Below, one piece after another: positions 8,778-16,680 of a stretch of DNA of 64,000 nt. The DNA is taken from NCBI RefSeq assembly GCF_014647975.1, contig NZ_BMQF01000007.1, positions 310,001 to 374,000 of the forward strand. The letters run 5' to 3'. Within the stretch, counting starts at the first letter, position 1, and each line of letters begins with the position of its first letter. A program made the translations under genes and the position numbers. The notes beneath the pieces were generated by a model, which saw only the letters and a program-made list of their open reading frames with translations, had not been told where the DNA came from and ran no database searches. Source of the DNA: Streptomyces fumigatiscleroticus (GTDB taxonomy: Bacteria > Actinomycetota > Actinomycetes > Streptomycetales > Streptomycetaceae).

Positions 8778-10430
8778 ATGAGCCAGTACGGCGCACAGGG
8801 CCGGTACGCGGGGCGCGCGCTCGCCGGCGGCCGCTATCAGCTGCGCGACCTGCTCGGCGAAGGCGGCATGGCCTCGGTGCACCTGGCCTACGACAGCGTG
8901 CTGGACCGTCAGGTCGCGATCAAGACGCTGCACACCGAACTCGGCCGGGAACAGGCCTTTCGCGAGCGCTTCCGCCGTGAGGCCCAGGCCGTGGCGAAGC
9001 TCACGCACACCAACATCGTCTCGGTCTTCGACACCGGCGAGGACGACGTCGACGGCATGACGACGCCGTACATCGTCATGGAGTACGTCGAGGGCCGGCC
9101 GCTCGGCTCGGTGCTCGAGGAGGACGTCCGGCAGCACGGCGCGATGCCCGCCGACAAGGCCCTGAAGATCACCGCCGACGTGCTCGCCGCGCTGGAGATC
9201 AGCCACGAGAAGGGCCTGGTCCACCGCGACATCAAGCCGGGCAACGTGATGATGACCAAGCGCGGCGTGGTCAAGGTCATGGACTTCGGCATCGCCCGCG
9301 CCATGCAGTCCGGTGTGACCTCGATGACCCAGACCGGCATGGTCGTCGGCACCCCGCAGTACCTCTCGCCGGAGCAGGCGCTCGGCCGGGGCGTGGACGC
9401 GCGCAGCGATCTGTACTCGGTCGGCATCATGCTGTTCCAGCTGGTCACCGGGCGGATCCCGTTCGACGCGGACTCGCCGCTGGCGATCGCCTACGCGCAT
9501 GTGCAGGAAGAGCCGGTCGCGCCCTCCTCGATCAACCGCGCCCTGCCCCCGGCGGTGGACGCGCTGGTCGCCCGCGCGCTGAAGAAGAACCCCAACGAAC
9601 GCTTCCCCAGCGCCGAGGCGATGCGCACCGAGTGCCTGCGGGTGGCGGCGTCCTTCCAGGCGGCCCCGCCCAGCATCGTGCCCGGCGCCCACACCCCGAG
9701 CGGCGCGGGCGTCGGCTCGGCCGTGTTCCCGCCGGTCGACCAGTCGGCCCCGGCGGCTGCGGGCCAGGTCCAGGCCCCGTACCAGCCGCCCCACAACCCG
9801 TACGGCACCCCGGCCCCGTCGGCGCCCTCCCCCGCCTACGGCTACCCGCACCAGGCCGGTTACCAGACACCGGCCCCGTCGGGTTACGCGCCGCAGCCGC
9901 AGGGCGCGCAGACACCGCCCCCGTACAACCTCACGCCCCAGCAGCCCACGACGCCGGCGCCCTCGGGCGGCGGCAGAGGCAACAAGCCGGTGATCATCGG
10001 CTCGGTCGCGGTGGCCCTGGTCGCGGTCGTGGGCCTGATCGTGGCCCTGACGCTCAACGGCGGCAGCGAGGACGACGCCAAGGGCGGCGACAGCACCGCC
10101 GGCGCCTCGGCGTCGGCGACCAAGGCGGCCGGCTACCGCGGGCCGGACACCAGCAAGACGATCGAGACGGAGGAGTGCACCGAGCCGGAGGAGTCGTACA
10201 ACGACCCCGACAAGATCCGGATCCCGGAGTTCAAGTTCAAGAACATCGACTCGGTCAAGGCGTGCCTCCAGGCCGCCGGCTGGCAGATGAAGCAGACCTC
10301 CGTCGACGAGAACACCTACGGCGACGGCACCGTCATGAAGCAGTTCCCGACCGCCGGCACGGACGTCGATCCCAAGAACATGCCCGAGATCGAGTTCGAG
10401 GTCTCGACGGGCAATCCGCCGTCCTCCTGA
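8778..10430 (+). CDS. Membrane Ser/Thr protein kinase with one PASTA-like domain
   Basis: 550-aa transmembrane kinase. The kinase domain (about 18-275) contains GEGGMASVH, VAIKTL, HRDIKPGNV, DFGIARA and GTPQYLSPEQAL. A Pro/Tyr/Ala-rich juxtamembrane stretch leads to a membrane helix (about 405-427). The outer part ends with a single PASTA-like unit (FKNIDSVKACLQAAGW...PTAGTDVD...IEFEVSTG), suggesting sensing of cell-wall fragments. ATG at 8778 is chosen for the GGGGACG site and direct entry into the N-lobe. Followed by a hexamer repeat and a terminator. Confidence 0.92.
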   Translation: MSQYGAQGRYAGRALAGGRYQLRDLLGEGGMASVHLAYDSVLDRQVAIKTLHTELGREQAFRERFRREAQAVAKLTHTNIVSVFDTGEDDVDGMTTPYIVMEYVEGRPLGSVLEEDVRQHGAMPADKALKITADVLAALEISHEKGLVHRDIKPGNVMMTKRGVVKVMDFGIARAMQSGVTSMTQTGMVVGTPQYLSPEQALGRGVDARSDLYSVGIMLFQLVTGRIPFDADSPLAIAYAHVQEEPVAPSSINRALPPAVDALVARALKKNPNERFPSAEAMRTECLRVAASFQAAPPSIVPGAHTPSGAGVGSAVFPPVDQSAPAAAGQVQAPYQPPHNPYGTPAPSAPSPAYGYPHQAGYQTPAPSGYAPQPQGAQTPPPYNLTPQQPTTPAPSGGGRGNKPVIIGSVAVALVAVVGLIVALTLNGGSEDDAKGGDSTAGASASATKAAGYRGPDTSKTIETEECTEPEESYNDPDKIRIPEFKFKNIDSVKACLQAAGWQMKQTSVDENTYGDGTVMKQFPTAGTDVDPKNMPEIEFEVSTGNPPSS

Positions 10431-10455
10431 CGGGGCCCGGTCCCCGGCCGGAACC

Positions 10456-10513
10456 CGGTTACGGTTACGGTTCCGGTTCCGGTTCCGGTTCCGGTTCCAG
10501 GCTCAGGCTCAGG
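10456..10513. repeat. Hexanucleotide tandem repeat after kinase gene
   Basis: About nine tandem hexamers of the form GGTTAC/GGTTCC, grading into AGGCTC copies, between the kinase stop and its terminator. Non-coding and probably slippage-prone. Confidence 0.8.
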
Positions 10514-10515
10514 CG

Positions 10516-10548
10516 AAAGGGCCCGGCGGACGACCGCCGGGCCCTTTT
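10516..10548. terminator. Rho-independent terminator
   Basis: Perfect hairpin: AAAGGGCCCGGCGG (10516-10529), loop ACGA, CCGCCGGGCCCTTT (10534-10547) ending in TTTT. The A-run on the other side lets it serve the convergent gene at 10591 as well. Confidence 0.9.
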
Positions 10549-10590
10549 CGTCGTAGCGCCGCGCTCCTGTGCCCGCCGGCGCCGGTGTTC

Positions 10591-11127
10591 CTACAGGTAC
10601 GGACCGCCCGAGCGACCGCCCGTACGCCCTTCCTCGGCGCCTTCGCCGGCGCCCGGCGGCAGGGCGCGCCGCATCTGTTCCAGCTGGGCGCGCGCGGCCA
10701 TCTGCTGGGCGAACAGGGTGGTCTGGATCCCGTGGAAGAGACCCTCCAGCCAGCCCACCAGTTGGGCCTGGGCGATACGCAGCTCGGCATCGCTCGGCGT
10801 GGCCTCGTCCGTGAAGGGCAGGGAGAGCCGCTCCAGCTCTTCCACCAGCTCCGGAGCCAGGCCGTCCTCCAGCTCCTTCACCGAGCTGGCATGGATCTCC
10901 TTCAGCCGGGCCCGGCTCGCCTCGTCCAGAGGGGCCGCGCGGACCTCCTCCAGAAGCTGCTTGATCATGCTGCCGATGCGCATGACCTTGGCCGGCTGCT
11001 CCACCTGCTCCGTGACCGGAATCTCACGGGAGTCGTCGTCCCCGCCACCACCGAGTGCCATGCCGTCCTGGCCAACGACCAGAATCTGAGGGTTCTCCGG
11101 CGACCTGTCGTTCCTCGGCATCTCCAT
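10591..11127 (-). CDS. bpa: Bacterial proteasome activator family protein (Bpa/PafE-like)
   Basis: 178-aa ring-forming, ATP-independent activator of the 20S proteasome in actinobacteria (M. tuberculosis Bpa is 174 aa). Visible are the helical core (AKVMRIGSMIKQLLEEVRAA; the VGWLEGLFHGIQTTLFAQQM helix) and the C-terminal GGPYL, matching the GQYL-type tail that docks into proteasome pockets, with Pro in place of Gln. Flexible Gly/Asp-rich N-terminus. The ATG at 11127 gives the family's usual length. Single gene, convergent with the kinase. Confidence 0.88.
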   Translation of the reverse strand: MEMPRNDRSPENPQILVVGQDGMALGGGGDDDSREIPVTEQVEQPAKVMRIGSMIKQLLEEVRAAPLDEASRARLKEIHASSVKELEDGLAPELVEELERLSLPFTDEATPSDAELRIAQAQLVGWLEGLFHGIQTTLFAQQMAARAQLEQMRRALPPGAGEGAEEGRTGGRSGGPYL

Positions 11128-11344
11128 GCCGCCATTCTCTCGTACGCGGACACCTCCTTCCCTGGTGCCCCCGCCAAACAGTGATCCACCGCCTACGGGA
11201 CGGGCTTTTCCGACGGTTCTCGAATCACAGGCGCCGTACCGGGGCGTCGACCCCTCGGCGGAACCCGGAATGCCGGAATCATCAATGAATGTGAGGCTTA
11301 TTCCGTCGATCTTGACGACCGAGTACCGGGAGGGGGTCACAGGC

Positions 11345-12184
11345 GTGACTCCATGGCTGCGCACACTGCGAGCGACGGGCATGCTGCTGGTCCTGGCCAC
11401 GGGATCGGCCGTGTCGCCGTACGGGGCCGGCACGGCGTACGGGGCCGGCACGGCGTACGGGGCCGGCACGGCGTACGGGGGCGTATCGACGTCCCGGACA
11501 GCGCGGTACGCAGACGTATCGGCGTCCGGCTCGCGCTCGCCGCGGGCCGAGGGGAGCGCCTCGGCCTCGCGTCCGGAAGCGGACACGGACGCGGACCCGG
11601 ACCCGCACTCGGTCTCCGGTCCAAACGAGAGCAAGGGCGCGGTCGTCGGGCCCGGCGCGGGCGAGGCCCCCCGGTCGGCCACGGCCTCCCGCTCCGCGCC
11701 CGTCTCCGGACGTCACCCGGACTCCGCCTCCGCACCCGCCTCCGGCGCCACGGGCCGACGGACGTCCGGCCCGGCGGCCGGCACGGCACGGAGTCCCGGC
11801 GCGTCCTCCTCCACCGCTTCCTCGGACTCCTCCCCCACCTCCGCCGGACCGTCCCGGGCGGGGAGCCGGGCGGGCGAGGGGCGGGAGCGCCCGGGACGCC
11901 GGGAGGCCCGGGAGAGGGAGGAGGGTCTGGACGCCGGACTTCCGGAGGCGGACGGCGGCGGGATCGTTCCGGACGCCCCGGCGTCCCCGGACGCCTTCGC
12001 GTCGGCCGGGGAGGCCGCTTCGGCCCCCGCCCAGCCTCCGCTGCGGGACGTACCGCAGAGCGTCGCCCACGCCGAGCGCCGCGCCGGCCCCGCCCTGCGG
12101 ATCCTGCCCCTGGGCAGCGGCCTCGTCCTGATCGGCCTCGGCCTGGCCCTCGCCTTCGTCGCCCTCCGCCTGCGCCGGGCGTAG
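11345..12184 (+). CDS. Low-complexity membrane-anchored protein, unknown function
   Basis: 279-aa protein with an N-terminal hydrophobic signal-like segment (about 8-24), a long Ser/Ala/Gly/Pro-rich disordered region, and one C-terminal helix (LRILPLGSGLVLIGLGLALAF) followed by a short basic end, so it is probably exported and anchored by its C-terminus. There is no LPxTG sorting signal. An 18-bp repeat encodes YGAGTA three times. The GTG at 11345 is preferred over upstream starts because GGGAGGGGG lies 8 bases before it. Function not recognised. Confidence 0.6.
   Translation: MTPWLRTLRATGMLLVLATGSAVSPYGAGTAYGAGTAYGAGTAYGGVSTSRTARYADVSASGSRSPRAEGSASASRPEADTDADPDPHSVSGPNESKGAVVGPGAGEAPRSATASRSAPVSGRHPDSASAPASGATGRRTSGPAAGTARSPGASSSTASSDSSPTSAGPSRAGSRAGEGRERPGRREAREREEGLDAGLPEADGGGIVPDAPASPDAFASAGEAASAPAQPPLRDVPQSVAHAERRAGPALRILPLGSGLVLIGLGLALAFVALRLRRA
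11419..11472 (+). repeat. 18-bp tandem repeat, three copies
   Basis: Three exact copies of an 18-base unit (GTACGGGGCCGGCACGGC) in frame in the low-complexity gene, encoding YGAGTA repeats just after the signal-like segment. Confidence 0.9.
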
Positions 12185-12215
12185 GCCGTACCGGCGGCCC
12201 CGGCGAGCCCGCGGA

Positions 12216-13196
12216 CTACGGCTTGACGAGCAGTACCTTCCCCACGTGTCCGCTCTCCTCCACGAGCCGGTGGGCGGTGGCCGCCTCGTGCATCGGCACC
12301 TCCCGGTCGACGATCGGGCGGACATGGCCGGAGGCCAGCAGCGGCCAGACGTGTTCGCGTACGGCCGCCACGATGGCCGCCTTCTCACCGAGCGGACGGG
12401 CCCGCAGCGAGGTCGCGCTGACGGCGGCGCGCTTGTTGAGCAGCATGCCGATGTTCAGCTCGCCCTTGGTGCCGCCCTGCATGCCGATGATCGCCAGTCG
12501 GCCGTTGACGGCGAGGGCCTGAAGGTTGCGGTCCAGGTACTTGGCGCCCATGTTGTCGAGGACGACATCGGCGCCGACGCCGTCCGTGGCCTTCCTGACC
12601 TCGGCGACGAAGTCCTGCTCCCGGTAGTTGACCAGGACGTCGGCGCCCAGCTCGGCGCAGCGGTCCAGCTTCTCGGGGGAGCCCGCGGTGACGGCGACCT
12701 TCGCGCCGACGGCCTTGGCGAGCTGGATCGCCATGGTGCCGATGCCGCTGGAGCCACCGTGCACGAGGAGCGTCTCACCGGGGCGGAGGTGGGAGACCAT
12801 GAAGACGTTCGACCAGACCGTGCAGACCACCTCGGGCAGCGCCGCCGCCTGCTTGAGGTCGACGCCGTGCGGCACCGGCAGCAGCTGCCCGGCCGGGACG
12901 ACGACCTTCTCGGCGTAGCCGCCGCCCGCCAGCAGCGCGCACACCTCGTCGCCGACGGCCCATCCGGACACGCCGGGCCCGAGGTCGATGATCCGTCCGG
13001 AGCACTCCAGGCCCGGGTAGGGGGAGGCACCGGGCGGCGGGTCGTAGAAGCCCTGCCGCTGAAGGATGTCGGCCCGGTTGACGGCGCTGGCCACCACCTC
13101 GACCAGGACCTCGCCCTCGCCGGGCACCGGATCGGGAACCTCGTTCCAGACCAGTGCCTCGGGCCCGCCAGGTTCGGGAATCGTGATCGCATGCAT
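12216..13196 (-). CDS. NAD(P)H-quinone oxidoreductase (zinc-free MDR family)
   Basis: 326-aa medium-chain reductase. The GroES-like N-domain begins HAITIPEPGGPEAL, and the Rossmann domain carries HGGSSGIGTMAIQLAKAVGA. Zinc ligands of alcohol dehydrogenases are absent, and VNRADILQRQGFYDPPPGAS matches the quinone oxidoreductase/PIG3-like branch. Likely role: NADPH-dependent reduction of quinones or enones. ATG at 13196. Single gene, divergent from the ABC transporter. Confidence 0.9.
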   Translation of the reverse strand: MHAITIPEPGGPEALVWNEVPDPVPGEGEVLVEVVASAVNRADILQRQGFYDPPPGASPYPGLECSGRIIDLGPGVSGWAVGDEVCALLAGGGYAEKVVVPAGQLLPVPHGVDLKQAAALPEVVCTVWSNVFMVSHLRPGETLLVHGGSSGIGTMAIQLAKAVGAKVAVTAGSPEKLDRCAELGADVLVNYREQDFVAEVRKATDGVGADVVLDNMGAKYLDRNLQALAVNGRLAIIGMQGGTKGELNIGMLLNKRAAVSATSLRARPLGEKAAIVAAVREHVWPLLASGHVRPIVDREVPMHEAATAHRLVEESGHVGKVLLVKP

Positions 13197-13528
13197 GAAA
13201 GGGACGCTACCTCTCCGCCCCTGCCCAGCCCGTCTCCGGCGCAGCCCCGGCCGGACTGCCGCCTGCCCGGCCCCCGCCCCGCCCGGCCGCACGTCTCCCC
13301 GGTCCCTCCGACAGCCCAACCGGTCCCGGTCCCTCCGACAGCCCAACCGGTCCGGTTCCGCCCGGCGCACCACCGAGCCCCGGCCCGGCACCCAACGGCC
13401 GCCGTCCCCGGGCCCGTCCGCCTCCGTCGTCGCGGCGGTCCCGCGGAACATCGCGGTGCGCGAACGGTGAGGATGCGCGACGGTGAAGGTCCCCTTGCGT
13501 AGTCCGAGCAAGCGGAAGGACCCGAAGC
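13197..13528. other. Intergenic gap with a 27-bp direct repeat
   Basis: 332-bp divergent gap, very C-rich. A 21-base segment (core GTCCCTCCGACAGCCCAAC) occurs at about 13301-13321 and 13328-13348, a tandem direct repeat of period 27. It may include promoters for both flanking genes. No gene seen. Confidence 0.5.
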
Positions 13529-14539
13529 ATGAGCACGCAGACGTCCGGCCTCGCGATCGAGACCTCGGGGCTGGTGAAGACGTTCGGCGGGACGCGGGCC
13601 GTCGACGGCGTCGACCTGGCCGTGCCGTCCGGCACCGTGTACGGCCTCCTCGGCCCGAACGGCGCCGGCAAGACCACCACCGTGAAGATGCTCGCCACCC
13701 TGCTGCGGCCCGACGGCGGCGAGGCCCGCGTCTTCGGTCTCGACGTGCTGCACGAGGCGGACGAGGTGCGCGGCCGGGTGAGCCTCACCGGGCAGTACGC
13801 GTCGGTGGACGAGGACCTCACCGGCACGGAGAACCTGGTCCTGCTGGGCCGCCTCCTCGGGCACGGCAAGCGGGGCGCGCGGGAGCGCGCCGCCCGGCTG
13901 CTGGCCGCCTTCGGGCTCACGGACGCGGCCGCGAAGCAGGTCAAGCAGTACTCGGGCGGTATGCGGCGGCGTATCGACATCGCCGCGTCCATCCTCAACA
14001 CCCCGGATCTGCTCTTCCTGGACGAGCCGACGGCCGGTCTCGACCCGCGCAGCCGCAACCAGGTGTGGGACATCGTGCGCGCGGTGGTCGCCCAGGGCAC
14101 GACCGTGCTGCTGACCACGCAGTACCTGGACGAGGCCGACCAGCTGGCCGCCCGGATCGCCGTGATCGACAAGGGGCGGGTGATCGCCGAGGGCACCAAG
14201 GGCGAGCTGAAGGCGTCCGTCGGCGCCGGATCCGTCCATCTGCGGCTGCGGGACGCCGGTCAGCGCCTCCTGGCGGCGGACCTGCTCGGCCGCGTCCTGG
14301 ACGCCCGGGTGCAGCCGGAGCCCGATCCGCTCGCGCTGACCGCCCGCCTCGGCACGGCGGCCGGCGAGGCGACCGCCGCCGGACAGGCCGCCCGCGCACT
14401 GGACGAACTGGCCCGCGCCGGCGTCGTCGTCGACAACTTCTCGCTGGGCCAGCCCAGTCTGGACGAGGTGTTCCTCGCCCTCACCGGACACGGCGCGCAT
14501 GACCTACGGGACGGCAGTGAGGACGAGGTGGCGGCATGA
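13529..14539 (+). CDS. ABC transporter ATP-binding protein, DrrA/daunorubicin-resistance type
   Basis: 336-aa cytoplasmic ATPase of a drug- or lipid-export ABC transporter. Walker A GPNGAGKTTT, signature YSGGMRRRID and Walker B LLFLDEPTAGLD are intact. The extra C-terminal domain with NFSLGQPSLDEVFLALTG is typical of the DrrA family. ATG at 13529 with a GGAAGGACC ribosome site. Overlaps the permease gene by ATGA. Confidence 0.94.
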   Translation: MSTQTSGLAIETSGLVKTFGGTRAVDGVDLAVPSGTVYGLLGPNGAGKTTTVKMLATLLRPDGGEARVFGLDVLHEADEVRGRVSLTGQYASVDEDLTGTENLVLLGRLLGHGKRGARERAARLLAAFGLTDAAAKQVKQYSGGMRRRIDIAASILNTPDLLFLDEPTAGLDPRSRNQVWDIVRAVVAQGTTVLLTTQYLDEADQLAARIAVIDKGRVIAEGTKGELKASVGAGSVHLRLRDAGQRLLAADLLGRVLDARVQPEPDPLALTARLGTAAGEATAAGQAARALDELARAGVVVDNFSLGQPSLDEVFLALTGHGAHDLRDGSEDEVAA

Positions 14540-15384
14540 GTACCACGATGACCACGGAGAGCAGGGACCCCGCCCCCGTCAGCACCGACTCGCTGGCGGC
14601 GCTGCTGGTCGCCGAGGAGCGCCCGCCGCGTCCCGGCGCGTGGTCGGCCTCGCTGACCTTCGGCTGGCGGGCGGTTCTGAAGATCAAGCATGTGCCGGAG
14701 CAGCTCTTCGACGTCACCGCGTTCCCGATCATGATGGTGCTGCTCTACACGTATCTGTTCGGGGGTGCGCTGGCCGGGTCGCCGGAGGAGTACCTCCAGT
14801 TCCTGCTCCCGGGCATTCTGGTGCTGTCGGTCGTGATGATCACGATGTACACCGGTATCGCGGTCAACGCGGACATCCAGAAGGGCGTCTTCGACCGGTT
14901 CCGCTCCCTGCCCGTCTGGCGGCCGTCGACGATGGTCGGCTACCTGCTCGGCGACGCCCTGCGCTACACCATCGCGTCCGTGGTGATCCTCACCGTGGGG
15001 CTGGTCCTCGGCTACCGGCCGGAGGGCGGGAGCGGCGGGGTCCTCGCCGGGACCGTCCTGCTCCTGGTCTTCTCGTTCGCGTTCTCGTGGATCTGGACGA
15101 TGTTCGGGCTGATGCTGCGCTCCGAGAAGTCGGTGATGGGCGTCAGCATGTTGGTGATCTTCCCGCTCACCTTTCTGTCCAACGTCTTCGTCGACCCGAG
15201 GACCATGCCCGGCTGGTTGCAGGCGTTCGTCAACAACAGTCCGGTCACCCATCTGGCGTCGGCCGTGCGCGGGCTGATGGGCGGTGGCCGGCCGGCGGAC
15301 GACATCGCCTGGGCGCTGGGGTGGTCGGGGCTGTTCGTGCTGGTCTTCGGACCGATCACGATGCGGCTGTACAACCGCAAGTAG
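14536..15384 (+). CDS. ABC-2 type permease, DrrB type
   Basis: 282-aa integral membrane partner of the preceding ATPase. About six hydrophobic helices; the ABC-2 signature region (VIFPLTFLSNVFVDPRTMPGW) and the NNSPVTHLASAVRGLM motif near the C-terminus are characteristic of DrrB exporters. Translationally coupled to the ATPase (ATGA). Substrate unknown. Confidence 0.93.
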   Translation: MSTTMTTESRDPAPVSTDSLAALLVAEERPPRPGAWSASLTFGWRAVLKIKHVPEQLFDVTAFPIMMVLLYTYLFGGALAGSPEEYLQFLLPGILVLSVVMITMYTGIAVNADIQKGVFDRFRSLPVWRPSTMVGYLLGDALRYTIASVVILTVGLVLGYRPEGGSGGVLAGTVLLLVFSFAFSWIWTMFGLMLRSEKSVMGVSMLVIFPLTFLSNVFVDPRTMPGWLQAFVNNSPVTHLASAVRGLMGGGRPADDIAWALGWSGLFVLVFGPITMRLYNRK

Positions 15385-15440
15385 GCCGGCCACGGGGTGA
15401 CGACCACACGGTGGCCGGCCGGAAGGCCATCCGCGCGGGA

Positions 15441-15582
15441 GTCAGTCCTCGGAGGCCAGCCCTCGGAGGCCAGTTGCGCAGAGTTCGGTCCGCGGAGGTC
15501 CGTTGCGCAGAGGCCAGTCGAGCAGAGGTCAGTCGCGCAAAGATCCGTTGCGTAGAGGTCAGTCGCGCAGAGGTCAGTCGCG
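15441..15582. repeat. 15-bp tandem repeat, about nine copies
   Basis: Degenerate tandem array, consensus GTCAGTCGCGCAGAG, period 14-15, between the permease and the channel gene and running into the channel's last codons. Read on the minus strand in a frame not used by the channel gene it spells ARLTS/AQRTS-like five-residue units, resembling pentapeptide repeats. Neither spacers nor a start codon is present. Confidence 0.8.
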
Positions 15583-16680
15583 GGGCAGCGGCCGGGTGTC
15601 GGGCGCCACCCGCGTGCCCGGCGACGCCCGCACGATGGTGATCAGCCGGTCCGTCAGCTGAAGCCCGCCGACCGCCGGATCGTCGTACCCGAGCACCCGG
15701 TGCCCCCGTACGACGCTCACCACGAGGTCGTCCGTCTCCCGCGGTCTCTTGCCCACCTCGGCCTTTATGACCGGCCGTTCGACGAGGTCGAGTCCGCTGC
15801 CCTGCTGGATGAGGTCCTCCATCACCATGCCGGCGGCGGGGCTGAGAACGGACAGGCCCAGCAGACGGCCGGCCGCACTGGCGCTGGTGATGACCGCGTC
15901 GGCACCGGACTGCTTCAGCAGCGGGGCGTTCTCCTCCTCGCGCACCGCGGCCACTATCTTCGCGCCGCGGTTGAGCTGCCGGGCGGTCAGCGTCACCAGC
16001 ACGGCCGTGTCGTCGCGCTGGGTGGCGATGATGATCTGCCGCGCCCTGTGCACCTCGGCACGCCTGAGCACGTCGCTGCGCGTGGCGTCGCCGACCACCC
16101 CGGCGTAGCCGTCGGCCGTGGCCGCGTCGATCACCTTGCCGCTGGGGTCGACCACCACGACCTGCTCCTTCTTCAGGCCCGTCGTACAGACGGTCTCGAT
16201 CGCCGACCGTCCCTTCGTGCCGAAGCCGATGACGACGGTGTGGTCGCGCAACGTGGACCTCCAGCGGTTCAGACGCCATTCCTCCCGGGTGCGCTCGGTG
16301 AGGACCTCGAGCGTGGTGCCGACGAGGATGATCAGGAAGAGCACGCGCAGCGGCGTGATCACGAAGATGTTGGTCAGCCGGGCACCGTCGCCGACGGGCG
16401 TGATGTCGCCGTATCCCGTGGTGGAGAGCGTGACGGTCGCGTAGTACCAGGAGTCCAGGAAGTCGACGGTGCCGTCGGAGTTGTCGTTGTAGCCGTCGTG
16501 GTCGGCATAGACGATCAGCGCGGTGGCGACGAGCACCAGCAGCGCCAGGAGCACCCGCCTGGTGACCTGCCGGATCGGCCGCTCCACCGTTTTCCTCGGC
16601 AGTTTCACCCGATGGGTCACGAGATGTTCGTCCGCCTGGCGGGCGATCGCGTCATGGCCCGGGAGTTTCACGTGAAACAC
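15574..16680 (-). CDS. Potassium channel with TrkA-N (RCK) domain
   Basis: 368-aa inner-membrane ion channel. A membrane helix (about 41-58) is followed by the pore loop with selectivity filter TTGYGD, a second helix (LRVLFLIILVGTTLEVL), then an RCK/TrkA-N Rossmann domain (VVIGFGTKGRSAIETV) and a TrkA-C-like part. Likely K+ conduction gated by nucleotide or ion. The GTG start lies inside a parS palindrome, so the first codons (FHVK) are imposed by that site; a later start is possible. Overlaps the end of moeA by 13 bp. Confidence 0.9.
   Translation of the reverse strand: MFHVKLPGHDAIARQADEHLVTHRVKLPRKTVERPIRQVTRRVLLALLVLVATALIVYADHDGYNDNSDGTVDFLDSWYYATVTLSTTGYGDITPVGDGARLTNIFVITPLRVLFLIILVGTTLEVLTERTREEWRLNRWRSTLRDHTVVIGFGTKGRSAIETVCTTGLKKEQVVVVDPSGKVIDAATADGYAGVVGDATRSDVLRRAEVHRARQIIIATQRDDTAVLVTLTARQLNRGAKIVAAVREEENAPLLKQSGADAVITSASAAGRLLGLSVLSPAAGMVMEDLIQQGSGLDLVERPVIKAEVGKRPRETDDLVVSVVRGHRVLGYDDPAVGGLQLTDRLITIVRASPGTRVAPDTRPLPRD
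16665..16678. other. parS centromere-like site (ParB binding)
   Basis: Perfect 14-bp palindrome GTTTCACGTGAAAC, identical to the Streptomyces parS consensus bound by ParB. It overlaps both the last codons of moeA (CFT-stop) and the first codons of the channel gene. Known parS sites in Streptomyces cluster within a few hundred kb of oriC, which places this window near the origin. Confidence 0.93.

Noticed and set aside
15441..15582. CRISPR-like repeat array
   Set aside because: The 15-bp units follow one another directly with no unique spacers, and no cas gene is present.
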